A stretch of DNA of 16,223 nt, taken from positions 1 to 16,223 of the forward strand of contig JAPOYU010000010.1 in the NCBI GenBank assembly GCA_026706395.1, in the 5' to 3' direction. Within the stretch, counting starts at the first letter, position 1. Every line of letters begins with the position of its first letter. A model generated the notes under the pieces. That model was not told the DNA's origin. It did not search any database and saw only the letters and a program-made list of their open reading frames with translations. The DNA comes from Chloroflexota bacterium. Its GTDB lineage: Bacteria > Chloroflexota > Anaerolineae > Aggregatilineales > Phototrophicaceae. This document shows positions 7,494 through 13,617 of this stretch, in pieces. The translations under genes were made by a program, and so were the position numbers.

Positions 7494-7509
7494 GCGCTGC
7501 ATCGAGCGC
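7494..7509 (-). terminator. Possible weak terminator after the NUDIX gene
   Basis: GCGCT-N6-AGCGC stem (5 bp) about 44 nt past the NUDIX stop; on the minus strand it is followed after 4 nt by TTTTT. The short stem makes this tentative. The same T-run abuts the -35 of the operon promoter. Confidence 0.3.
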
Positions 7510-7552
7510 GGCATGCTTGCTCAATCCGATTGTCCAGGTCGCAAAAGACATT

Positions 7553-8164
7553 TCAGTCAAACTCGGTCGGCAAGTCCGGTCGGCGGCAGTGTTTGAACCA
7601 ACGCTTGATTTGCCCCTCGGTGACCCGCCCCAGGGAAAGCGGCGGGAGCTCGTCTTCGGCGAACCAGTCCACCGCCGTCGTCTCGTCGCTCGTCCGCGCC
7701 TCCCCGCCGACCAACTCGCACAGGAAAGCAACTTTATAGACTTCGTTCAGTGAAGGGGGATGACGCCGTTTGCGGTCTTCCAGCGCCAACAGCTTGACCG
7801 CCTTCGCTTCGTAGCCGCTCTCCTCCCTGATCTCCCGCTCGACCGCTTCTGACGGCGCATCGCCGATATCAGCCCAGCCGCCGGGCAAGGTCCAAAGACC
7901 GTCGACGGCTTCCCTTACCAAGAGTATGTTGCCATCGCGAAAGACGGCCCCGCGGACGTCAACCTTCGGCGTGATGTAGCCGTCGTCCCCCTCCAGGATC
8001 AGCTTGACCTTGGCCGAATCCGCATCCGCCGCCATCCCCAGCATATCTGAAGCGATAGCGAGCAACTGCTCGTAGCGTTCGGCATCGTAATGATTCTCGG
8101 CGTAGAATCGGCCGGTCTTGGCCAGCGCGGCGATCCGCTTCGCCCATTCAATCTGATTAGCCAT
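7553..8164 (-). CDS. NUDIX hydrolase with N-terminal NUDIX_N-like domain (YjhB type)
   Basis: 203 residues, ATG start at 8164. Residues 1-60 form a helical domain (WAKRIAALAKTGRFYAENHYDAERYEQLLAIA) typical of the YjhB/NUDIX_N subgroup annotated as ADP-ribose pyrophosphatase-like. The NUDIX box lies at 96-118: G96, D102, R110-E111-I112, E114-E115, G117. The metal-binding REIREE core is intact, while the first Glu of GX5E is Asp (D102). LWTLPGGWADIG (90-101) is the usual lead-in. The enzyme likely cleaves a nucleoside diphosphate linked to another moiety; substrate unknown. Cytoplasmic. Single-gene unit between the sugar operon and the divergent TPR genes, with its own candidate -10 box upstream. 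Confidence 0.93.
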   Translation of the reverse strand: MANQIEWAKRIAALAKTGRFYAENHYDAERYEQLLAIASDMLGMAADADSAKVKLILEGDDGYITPKVDVRGAVFRDGNILLVREAVDGLWTLPGGWADIGDAPSEAVEREIREESGYEAKAVKLLALEDRKRRHPPSLNEVYKVAFLCELVGGEARTSDETTAVDWFAEDELPPLSLGRVTEGQIKRWFKHCRRPDLPTEFD

Positions 8165-8196
8165 TCGCTTTCCGTTCCATTGTGTGTCAGCCGATC

Positions 8197-8202
8197 ATTA
8201 TA
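8197..8202 (-). promoter_or_regulatory. Candidate -10 box for the NUDIX gene
   Basis: A perfect TATAAT on the minus strand (8202-8197), 32 bp before the ATG. No good -35 box is found at 16-18 nt, so the promoter may depend on an activator or an alternative -35. Confidence 0.4.
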
Positions 8203-8261
8203 CACCCGCCGCCGGAGAGGACCGCCGCTGACGTCCAACCGGGTTTCAACTCGATATGTCC

Positions 8262-8279
8262 TCAGGCCAGGCCGCCTGA
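8262..8279. repeat. Short inverted repeat in the divergent intergenic region
   Basis: TCAGGC-N6-GCCTGA, a perfect 6-bp arm dyad between the NUDIX and TPR genes. It could be an operator or a hairpin; there is no other support. Confidence 0.25.
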
Positions 8280-8393
8280 CTAGGCTGCGCAGAGCAACCA
8301 TCGCGCTGCGATCCGCGCGGGGCATGTGGCGGCGCTCAAATTCGCGCTGCTGTCCTGCCCGGCGCAGGCTCGAACCGGCCGGAAAGGGAGCTG

Positions 8394-8402
8394 TGGTAGA
8401 AT
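8394..8402 (+). promoter_or_regulatory. Candidate extended -10 promoter of the TPR gene pair
   Basis: TGG followed by TAGAAT (8397-8402) fits an extended -10 element (TGn-TAnnnT); no -35 consensus is visible. It is 32 bp before the first TPR start. The 12-nt string GTAGAATAGGGC is repeated before the GatC-like gene (13320-13331). Confidence 0.4.
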
Positions 8403-8433
8403 AGGGCGCGCTAAAGGTTGCGGGTTCGGCAAC

Positions 8434-9690
8434 ATGCCACCCTATCGCAAGATCAAACGTAACTACAGCAAACCTTTCTTCGGCAGACGCCGACGTGGAT
8501 TGGCGGGCGCGCCAATCCTGCTCGTCCTGTCGATCATGCTCGCCGGACTCGGCGCCTTGTTCGTTATCGGCTGGTTCTTCAGGATTGAAGTGGAGATCGC
8601 CGTCAACGAGTTCATGGGCACGCCTCGCCCGACCGCCACTCTTCCCTCGAATCAATACGCTCAACGCGGCTTTGCGCTTTACCTCGATGGCAAGCTGGAA
8701 GAGGCGCTGGCGGATTTCGATCGCGCGCTTGAACAGCGCCCCAACGACGTCAATTATCTTTTCGAATATGGTCAAATCCTGATCGAACTGGATGAGTACG
8801 AGCGGGCGGCTTCTACCGGAGACGACGCCATCGAGGTAGCGCCGACCGATCCCCGCGGCTATGCGCTCAAAGCCCGCGCGCTGATGTGGAGCGACCCGGG
8901 CAGCGCTATTCCGGTAGCCGTATCCGGATTGGAATTCGACCCCGATTACGCGCCTTTGCACGCGGCGCTGGCGGTGGCCTACACCAATATAGGGCGTTAT
9001 GCCGAGGGTCTTCAACGCGGCATCCGCGCCACCGAGCTTGATCCCCTTAGCGCATTCGCTCACCGCGCGCTCTCCATTCCCCTGATCTACACCGGACGCA
9101 GCAATGACGCGATAGACGCGCTGGAAAAGGCCGTGGCCATAAACCCAAACCTGACAGCGGCATACTTTGAGTTGGCCGCCCAATACCGGGCAACCGACTA
9201 CCAGGAGATGGCGGTAGGGATATACCGCCGCATCCTTGAACTCGAGCCGGACAACGCCAAAGCTTATTTGCGCATCTGCCAGACCTATGCCGAAGTCGGC
9301 GAGTTCTTGGAAGGCACGCGCTTCTGTGACACGGCCACCGAGATCGATCAGACTTATGCGCCTGCTTGGCAGATGCTTGGGCAATTGCAATACAACCGCA
9401 GAAACTACGAGAGCGCGGTGGATTCGCTCGAGAAGTGCGTGGAATACGGCTCCACGGCGGTTGAATGCTACTACATCCGCGGCTTGGCATATTACTTCCT
9501 CGGTGATTGCGACCGGGCTTGGGAAACCTTGCTGGAATCATTTACTTTCACCACTGCGCCTTCCATCATAGACATCATCAACCGGGGTTTGCGGGATATC
9601 CGCAACAATTGCCCCGGCTTTGAGAGCGCGCGGCTGCCGACGCCCATCCCGCCGACGCCCATCCCGCCGACGCCGATCGGAGGCATCTAG
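8434..9690 (+). CDS. Membrane-anchored TPR-repeat protein (paralogue 1)
   Basis: 418 residues. ATG 8434 is chosen because the protein then starts just before KIKRNYSKPFF (6-16), which aligns with the N-terminus of the next gene; the longer ORF upstream looks non-coding. Order: basic cytoplasmic tail (1-25), one membrane helix (about 26-50), TPRPTATLP linker (63-71), then tandem TPR motifs to about 375 (e.g. ALADFDRALEQRPND, AIDALEKAVAINPNL, GIYRRILELEPDNAKAY). The C-terminus is LPTPI-PPTPI-PPTPI-GGI. Six cysteines: 282, 298, 335, 345, 359, 393. The TPR part is predicted outside the membrane, probably a protein-protein scaffold. Stop TAG is 1 nt before the next gene's GTG, and the next gene's ribosome site is inside this gene's end. 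Function unknown; the TPR fold is clear. Confidence 0.88.
   Translation: MPPYRKIKRNYSKPFFGRRRRGLAGAPILLVLSIMLAGLGALFVIGWFFRIEVEIAVNEFMGTPRPTATLPSNQYAQRGFALYLDGKLEEALADFDRALEQRPNDVNYLFEYGQILIELDEYERAASTGDDAIEVAPTDPRGYALKARALMWSDPGSAIPVAVSGLEFDPDYAPLHAALAVAYTNIGRYAEGLQRGIRATELDPLSAFAHRALSIPLIYTGRSNDAIDALEKAVAINPNLTAAYFELAAQYRATDYQEMAVGIYRRILELEPDNAKAYLRICQTYAEVGEFLEGTRFCDTATEIDQTYAPAWQMLGQLQYNRRNYESAVDSLEKCVEYGSTAVECYYIRGLAYYFLGDCDRAWETLLESFTFTTAPSIIDIINRGLRDIRNNCPGFESARLPTPIPPTPIPPTPIGGI
9634..9678 (+). repeat. Three tandem 15-bp repeats encoding (L/P)PTPI
   Basis: Units 9634-9648, 9649-9663 and 9664-9678 (CCGCCGACGCCCATC with 1-2 changes) encode LPTPI, PPTPI, PPTPI at the end of the first TPR protein. 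Copy number may vary by slippage, and the frame is always kept because the unit is 15 bp. Confidence 0.85.
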
Positions 9691-9691
9691 C

Positions 9692-10903
9692 GTGAAGATC
9701 AAGCGTGACTACACGCAGCCTTTCTTCCGCCAGCCGAAACGCCATCCCATCCGCAACATGCTCATCGCCGCGCTGCTGGGATTGCTGCTGGGCTTGGCGA
9801 TCCTGTGGCAGTGGGAAGCGCTCGAAGCGATTGTCGGGCAGTTCAGCAGCAGCCCGCCTACCCCGACGCCCCGCCCCAGCGAACTGGCGACGCGCGCGAC
9901 TGAACTCTTCGTCGCCGGCGACCTGCGGGGCGCTGAAGCGCTGCTGGCGCGGGCGGTGGCGGGGCGGCCCCAAAACAGCGCCTACCTTTACGAACACGGG
10001 CGCCTCCTGATCGAGCTGGGTCGATACGAGGAAGCCGAGGCGCGAGGGGCGGCTATCATCGAGCTTGACGCGCGGGATGCGCGAGGCTTCGCGCTGAAGG
10101 CGGCGGCTTTGACCTGGGCGGGGCAGCCGGCCGTTGCCATCCCGATCGCGCTTTCCGGCCTGGAGACCAACCCGCGCTTCACGCCGCTGTATGCCACGCT
10201 GGCGCGCGCCTACGTGGATTCGGAGCGCTGGGCGGATGGTTTGGAGGCGGGCGAACGCGGCTTGTCCATCGCGGCGGACGATGCAGATGTGGTCCGCGCC
10301 TATGCCTACGCGCTGCAATCGGTCGGGTCCTATGACGAGGCGGCGAACACTCTGCAACGCGCAATCGAGCTGCGCCCGAGCTATTTGCCGATTCACTTCG
10401 AATTGGCCGGCTTGTATCTGGCGCGCGATGAGGACCAGAGCGCCATCGACATATACAACCGCATCTTGTCGCTGGATCCGCGCAATGCCCGGGCGATGCT
10501 GCGTTTATGCCTGGCCTATCGCAAAGTGGGCGAGTTTTCGCGGGCGCTGGGCTTCTGTGAAGACTCGGTGACCAACAATCCCTCCGATGCGGAAGCCCAT
10601 TTTCAACTGGGCCTGCTGTATTATCGGGAGCGTCTGTTCGAGAAGTCGCGCGACGCCTTTGAGACCTGCCTGCAATATGATGACGGCTTCTATGATCTCT
10701 CGTGCCGTTATCGCCTGGGCCTGTCGCATTATTACACGGGCGAGTGTACGCGCGGCTGGGCGCTGCTGCGCGATTCGCTGGATTTGGCGCAGGCGGCGGG
10801 CGACAGCGCAACCACCGGCAACATCCTGAAGGGCCTGGACGCCATTGAAAGCGATCCGCAGTGCATCGAGGATGCGGCGGCGCCGGTATCGCTTGAGGAT
10901 TGA
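9692..10903 (+). CDS. Membrane-anchored TPR-repeat protein (paralogue 2)
   Basis: 403 residues with a GTG start at 9692, supported by GGAGG (9679-9683) 8 nt upstream. The N-terminus MKIKRDYTQPFF matches paralogue 1. Then comes a membrane helix (about 22-40), a SSSPPTPTPRPS linker (52-63) and TPR motifs from about 64 to 365 that align along the whole length with paralogue 1 (e.g. HGRLLIELGRYEEAE, AIDIYNRILSLDPRNAR, FCEDSVTNNPSDAEAHFQLG). Six cysteines at 273, 289, 326, 338, 352 and 391 correspond to the six of paralogue 1. The C-terminus is acidic, without the PTPI repeat. A tandem duplication, probably co-translated with the first copy; presumably they form a complex or serve parallel roles at the cell surface. 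Function unknown. Confidence 0.88.
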   Translation: MKIKRDYTQPFFRQPKRHPIRNMLIAALLGLLLGLAILWQWEALEAIVGQFSSSPPTPTPRPSELATRATELFVAGDLRGAEALLARAVAGRPQNSAYLYEHGRLLIELGRYEEAEARGAAIIELDARDARGFALKAAALTWAGQPAVAIPIALSGLETNPRFTPLYATLARAYVDSERWADGLEAGERGLSIAADDADVVRAYAYALQSVGSYDEAANTLQRAIELRPSYLPIHFELAGLYLARDEDQSAIDIYNRILSLDPRNARAMLRLCLAYRKVGEFSRALGFCEDSVTNNPSDAEAHFQLGLLYYRERLFEKSRDAFETCLQYDDGFYDLSCRYRLGLSHYYTGECTRGWALLRDSLDLAQAAGDSATTGNILKGLDAIESDPQCIEDAAAPVSLED

Positions 10904-10958
10904 CCCGCGCCCAGCCTCGTCGTAGCCTACTCGCGTCCAGACAAGCCAGCAGGTGAGA

Positions 10959-11876
10959 ATGCGCGTACTGGATAGCAGCCTGTGGCTCTACCGCAAGACG
11001 GTGAAACGGATCCGGCCGGCGCATAGCGCCATGCACCGCGTGATGGATCGGCTGCTGCTGCCGGCATTGGAGCGGGCGCAGGACTTCCAGACTATCGCGG
11101 AGGATCCCTTCTGGTTTCGCCTGGAGCTGTTGACGCGGCAGCATGAGCGGGAGACGCGGCAGTTGCTGGAGCGGATGGTCAGGCCGGGCAGCGTGGCGCT
11201 GGACGTTGGCGCGCATGTCGGCTATTACAGTCGGCTGCTGGCGGAGCGGGCGGGCGCGGATGGGCGCGTCATCGCCTTCGAGCCGCATCCGCGCACTTTC
11301 GACGTATTGCGGCGGAACGTAGGCCGGTTGCCGAATGTGACCGCGCTGCGGCTGGCGGCGGCGGAGAGCGAAGGCCACGCGGAGTTGTACGACTACTTGA
11401 TGATGTCGGCGAGCGGCTCGCTGCATTACGACGAGGGTTTGGCGCATCAGCAGCGGGCGCGGATGGGGGCGGGGGATTTGTCGCCGCGGCGGGAAGCCGG
11501 CTTCGAGATGGAGCGGTATGGCGTGCGGACTGTCGCGATCGATGACTGTTTGGCCGAGCTTGGCGCCGGGCGGGTTGACCTGGTGAAGATGGATATTGAG
11601 GGGGCGGAGTTGGCGGCGCTGCGGGGGATGCGGCGGACGATCGAGGCGTCGCCGGGCCTGGCGCTGGTGATGGAGTACAATCCGGGGGCGCTGGCGGCTT
11701 TTGGTCATGAGCCGGTTGCGGCGCTGCAGGAGGCGCTGGATCTGGGTTTCCGGCGGGTACGGGCGATCGAGGCGAAGGGGGCGCTGCGGGACTGGGGGGA
11801 GCCGAGCCTGGTGGCGCGTGAGACGGCTCGTCTTCAGGCGGAGATGGCGGTGGTGAATCTGCTTTTTGAGCGTTGA
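10959..11876 (+). CDS. FkbM family methyltransferase
   Basis: 305 residues from ATG 10959; an in-frame GTG at 10953 is possible, but it lies inside the AGGTGA that probably acts as ribosome site. SAM-binding motif I is VALDVGAHVGYY (79-90), followed by VIAFEPHPRTFDVLRRNV (104-121). The FkbM signature DLVKMDIEGAE (207-217) is present, then ALRGM and ALVMEYNP. FkbM-type enzymes O-methylate sugars or polyketide/lipid groups. The N-terminal about 70 residues are helical and family-variable. It follows the TPR genes by 55 bp on the same strand. Its wobble positions are strongly G-rich, more than in the TPR genes. A minus-strand ORF overlaps its last about 600 bp. Confidence 0.92.
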   Translation: MRVLDSSLWLYRKTVKRIRPAHSAMHRVMDRLLLPALERAQDFQTIAEDPFWFRLELLTRQHERETRQLLERMVRPGSVALDVGAHVGYYSRLLAERAGADGRVIAFEPHPRTFDVLRRNVGRLPNVTALRLAAAESEGHAELYDYLMMSASGSLHYDEGLAHQQRARMGAGDLSPRREAGFEMERYGVRTVAIDDCLAELGAGRVDLVKMDIEGAELAALRGMRRTIEASPGLALVMEYNPGALAAFGHEPVAALQEALDLGFRRVRAIEAKGALRDWGEPSLVARETARLQAEMAVVNLLFER

Positions 11877-12681
11877 GGGCTTCTTCCAACTGTTGTTCCA
11901 GGTATTTGATTCTGTTTTTGTAGCGCAGGTCGTCATCGGCATGGGGCGGCAAATCAAAGACCATACCGTCGTCAACATATTCGAAGCGTATGACTTGCTC
12001 ATTGTTGAGGTCGGGCAGCATTTGGTTCAGTTGATGAACTTGGGCGAGGATACGGGAGAGGGCGAGGCTGCGGCGGTTGATATCGGGAGCGTCGGGCTGG
12101 AGGCTGGCGGCGAGCTGGTGGACGTGCTTCATTAAGATATCGCGGACTTTCTTGAAGTCTTCGAAATTGTTTTGGGTTTGGTCGTCTTCTTCGAGGGGAT
12201 AGGGGTAGATTTTGCCCGGGACACCCTTTCCAATCGTTCCGTCGTCGGCGCGGAAAACGTCATGAGCCCCGGAGACTTGTTCTTCTTTGATTAAATGCGC
12301 TCGGTCGAGATATTCGCTCGTTGTTTCGCCTGGTTCCGGCGGGATGTCAAATTGTTCGATGTAGAAGGGATCGACTGAGTGGGCGGGGGCCGGCTCCGAA
12401 TCTGCGGTTGATGTCGGCGCTGGAGTGGCAGTTGCCTCGTCGCTGGCAGTTGAAGCGGGCATGATTTCGGGCGCTTTGTCGTTTTGTGAATTTTCTATTG
12501 TGAACGGAATATTTTTTTGTCCAACAAAACCGGGCTGTTTATTGGAGAGTTGATCGCGCCAGTAGTAGAGCGTGGAATAGGGAATGCCGGTAAGCTGGCG
12601 AACTATCGGAACGTTGAAGTCATGGAGTTTGAGGAGGTCGAGGGCTTCTTGTTTGCGGGCGGGCGGGTAGCGTTTTGGCAT
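11269..12681 (-). CDS. Uncharacterised HTH/coiled-coil protein with antisense-overlapping tail
   Basis: ATG 12681 has AAGGA 6 nt upstream and a strong promoter. Residues 1-46 form a helix-turn-helix (ARKQEALDLLKLHDFNVPIVRQLTGIPYSTLYYWRDQL) like those of transposase or small-terminase N-termini. Residues 60-105 are a disordered Thr/Ala/Pro linker; 105-165 an acidic conserved-looking segment (DPFYIEQFDIPPEPGETTSEYLDRAHLI); 170-225 helical; 252-272 a coiled coil. From about residue 269 the frame is antisense to the FkbM gene, and the remaining about 200 residues are Pro/Ala/Ser/Arg low complexity, as expected from pairing with G-rich wobble bases. No stop precedes 11269. I trust residues 1-270 as a gene; the tail may be a run-on product. 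Family not recognised; DNA binding is inferred. Confidence 0.65.
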   Translation of the reverse strand: MPKRYPPARKQEALDLLKLHDFNVPIVRQLTGIPYSTLYYWRDQLSNKQPGFVGQKNIPFTIENSQNDKAPEIMPASTASDEATATPAPTSTADSEPAPAHSVDPFYIEQFDIPPEPGETTSEYLDRAHLIKEEQVSGAHDVFRADDGTIGKGVPGKIYPYPLEEDDQTQNNFEDFKKVRDILMKHVHQLAASLQPDAPDINRRSLALSRILAQVHQLNQMLPDLNNEQVIRFEYVDDGMVFDLPPHADDDLRYKNRIKYLEQQLEEALNAQKADSPPPSPPEDEPSHAPPGSAPPSPAAPPSPRSPVPAGNPDPAPPAAPQPAHDQKPPAPPDCTPSPAPGPATPRSSAASPAAPPTPPPQYPSSPGQPARRQARPNSHRSRQSARHTAPSRSRLPAAATNPPPPSAPAADAPNPRRNAASRSPTSSSSRTTPRGLRSPPPPAAARSHSATGLRSAAIRRKCADAARRR

Positions 12682-12719
12682 GGGTTGTCCTTGTTGTTTT
12701 GGATAGGTATGGTGGGGTC

Positions 12720-12749
12720 ATTATAGCACGAATGTTCTAGGGGTGTCAA
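12720..12749 (-). promoter_or_regulatory. Consensus sigma-70 promoter of the HTH/coiled-coil gene
   Basis: Minus strand: TTGACA (12749-12744), 18-nt spacer, TATAAT (12725-12720). Both hexamers are perfect, the best promoter in the window. The expected leader is about 32 nt. Confidence 0.8.
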
Positions 12750-12820
12750 GCGGGTTGAGTGTGCGGGAGTGGTGAAGGTCAAGGACTTACGACGCATAGC
12801 GAGTTCTGCACAGGATTTTA

Positions 12821-12847
12821 ACCACCGAGTACACCGAGTACACCGAG
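12821..12847. repeat. Tandem 9-bp repeat (ACCGAGTAC type)
   Basis: ACCACCGAG, TACACCGAG, TACACCGAG in a row, followed 23 nt later by the similar CGACACAGAG (12871-12880). This resembles the ACCACAGAG/ACACCGAG interspersed sequences seen between genes of many bacteria (general knowledge). It is non-coding. Confidence 0.6.
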
Positions 12848-12922
12848 GGGCGTAGACAGCACTAGGCCGCCGACACAGAGATTTTTTCTATGCCAGGTGA
12901 AGTCGGCAAGTCGGCGGGAGAT

Positions 12923-13135
12923 TCAGTCTTTGATGAAGCCGGCGGGTGGTTTATAGGGGACGTCGAGGTGTTTGATGATGGCTTGCAGCATTTCCCGATT
13001 TTCACTGACGATTTCCGTCAAGCCGAGCAGCGCCTCTTCCAAGGTGTCTACTTTGTCGAAGAGATCGTCCTGGGCATTGCGGACGGATTGGTATTCGTCG
13101 TTCATGCGTTTGAAGCGGATGTCGGTGGTTGCCAT
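12923..13135 (-). CDS. Small coiled-coil protein, uncharacterised
   Basis: 70 residues, ATG at 13135, TGA at 12923. Almost the whole chain (8-58) is predicted amphipathic helix (FKRMNDEYQSVRNAQDDLFDKVDTLEEALLGLTEIVSENREMLQAIIKHLDV) with heptad spacing of Leu/Ile/Val, ending in a Pro/Gly tail (PYKPPAGFIKD). It is preferred over the plus-strand ORF on the same bases because its composition is protein-like. The Shine-Dalgarno is weak, but a possible promoter lies upstream (13200-13172). It has the same orientation as the HTH/coiled-coil gene about 240 bp downstream; a partnership between them is only a guess. No family recognised. Confidence 0.6.
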   Translation of the reverse strand: MATTDIRFKRMNDEYQSVRNAQDDLFDKVDTLEEALLGLTEIVSENREMLQAIIKHLDVPYKPPAGFIKD

Positions 13136-13171
13136 GTTAGGGACCGGGTACTCGTCGGCTGATTCAGATTA

Positions 13172-13200
13172 AGTGTAGCGGAGGTTTCCGCAAGGGCCAA
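13172..13200 (-). promoter_or_regulatory. Possible promoter of the small coiled-coil gene
   Basis: Minus strand: TTGGCC (13200-13195), 17-nt spacer, TACACT (13177-13172). Spacing is ideal and the hexamers are moderate. The spacer holds a GCGGA/TCCGC dyad (13178-13191). Confidence 0.35.
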
Positions 13201-13229
13201 ACGGACTGGGCGCGCAGGTCTGTGTTGTC

Positions 13230-13249
13230 GGGCGAAACAAGAGGCGCCC
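13230..13249. repeat. Degenerate REP-like palindrome
   Basis: GGGCG-N10-CGCCC with flanks GTC and TAC, read on the minus strand as GTAGGGCG...CGCCCGAC. Its overall form matches the palindrome at 2285-2304, with a longer and unrelated centre. May be a decayed or variant member. Confidence 0.3.
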
Positions 13250-13320
13250 TACGAGGCTCGTCCGGCAATGTGGCGCGCCATGCTTTATTTCTAGCCCATC
13301 CCCGACCGCGGGCGTCATTG

Positions 13321-13326
13321 TAGAAT
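13321..13326 (+). promoter_or_regulatory. Candidate -10 box of the GatC-like/amidase operon
   Basis: TAGAAT within GTAGAATAGGGC, the same 12-nt string as upstream of the TPR genes. No -35 consensus is found. It lies about 90 bp before the chosen ATG. Confidence 0.35.
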
Positions 13327-13416
13327 AGGGCAGGGATAGCGAAGGAGACATCGCGTTGGACCACTGCGAAAGCAAAGCGGGTTTTGTATAGAAGCGAGTT
13401 TGAGGAGTTAATGCGA

Positions 13417-13617
13417 ATGTCTGAGGGGAATCAGCCATCTGATTCGAATAACGATGTGGAGCAATTGAGGCGGCTGGCGGAAATGCTGGGCCTGGACATC
13501 GCGCCGGAAGAGCTGGCGGCGCTGTCGAATCAGCTGGGCTTAATTGAATCGCTGGAACAGGCGGAGCTCCATGATCATCCGCCGATACTGAGAATGGATG
13601 CCGGCTGGCATGACTGA
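13417..13617 (+). CDS. GatC/AtzG-like small amidase subunit
   Basis: 66 residues. ATG 13417 is chosen because GAGGAG (13402-13407) is 9 nt upstream; an ATG at 13411 is only 3 nt from it, and a TTG at 13384 has no ribosome site. The sequence fits the GatC/AtzG pattern: a first helix VEQLRRLAEMLGLDIAPEELAALSNQL (14-40), a second helix ending LEQAEL, and an extended acidic/Pro tail with LRMD near the end (58-61). GatC-like chains wrap around and stabilise the amidase partner. The stop overlaps the amidase start by 8 bp, so the two are co-translated. A tRNA amidotransferase role would also need gatB, which is not seen here; an AtzG/AtzE-type pair seems more likely. Confidence 0.7.
   Translation: MSEGNQPSDSNNDVEQLRRLAEMLGLDIAPEELAALSNQLGLIESLEQAELHDHPPILRMDAGWHD

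Noticed and set aside
7999..9390. 463-residue minus-strand ORF
   Set aside because: Antisense shadow of the first TPR gene and NUDIX start region; no motif and no ribosome site.
9578..10396. 272-residue minus-strand ORF
   Set aside because: Antisense to the second TPR gene; Arg-rich composition without any domain.
10179..12002. 607-residue minus-strand ORF across the second TPR and FkbM genes
   Set aside because: Arg/Pro/His-rich low-complexity translation antisense to two well-supported genes; open only because of high GC.
12821..12847. CRISPR-like array
   Set aside because: Three short 9-bp units with no spacers and no cas genes.
12890..13162. 90-residue plus-strand ORF
   Set aside because: Complement of the 70-residue coiled-coil gene; the minus-strand protein has the more natural helical composition.
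13271..13280. TGGCGCGCCA perfect palindrome
   Set aside because: A 10-bp GC palindrome is expected by chance at this GC content, and no promoter element is aligned with it.
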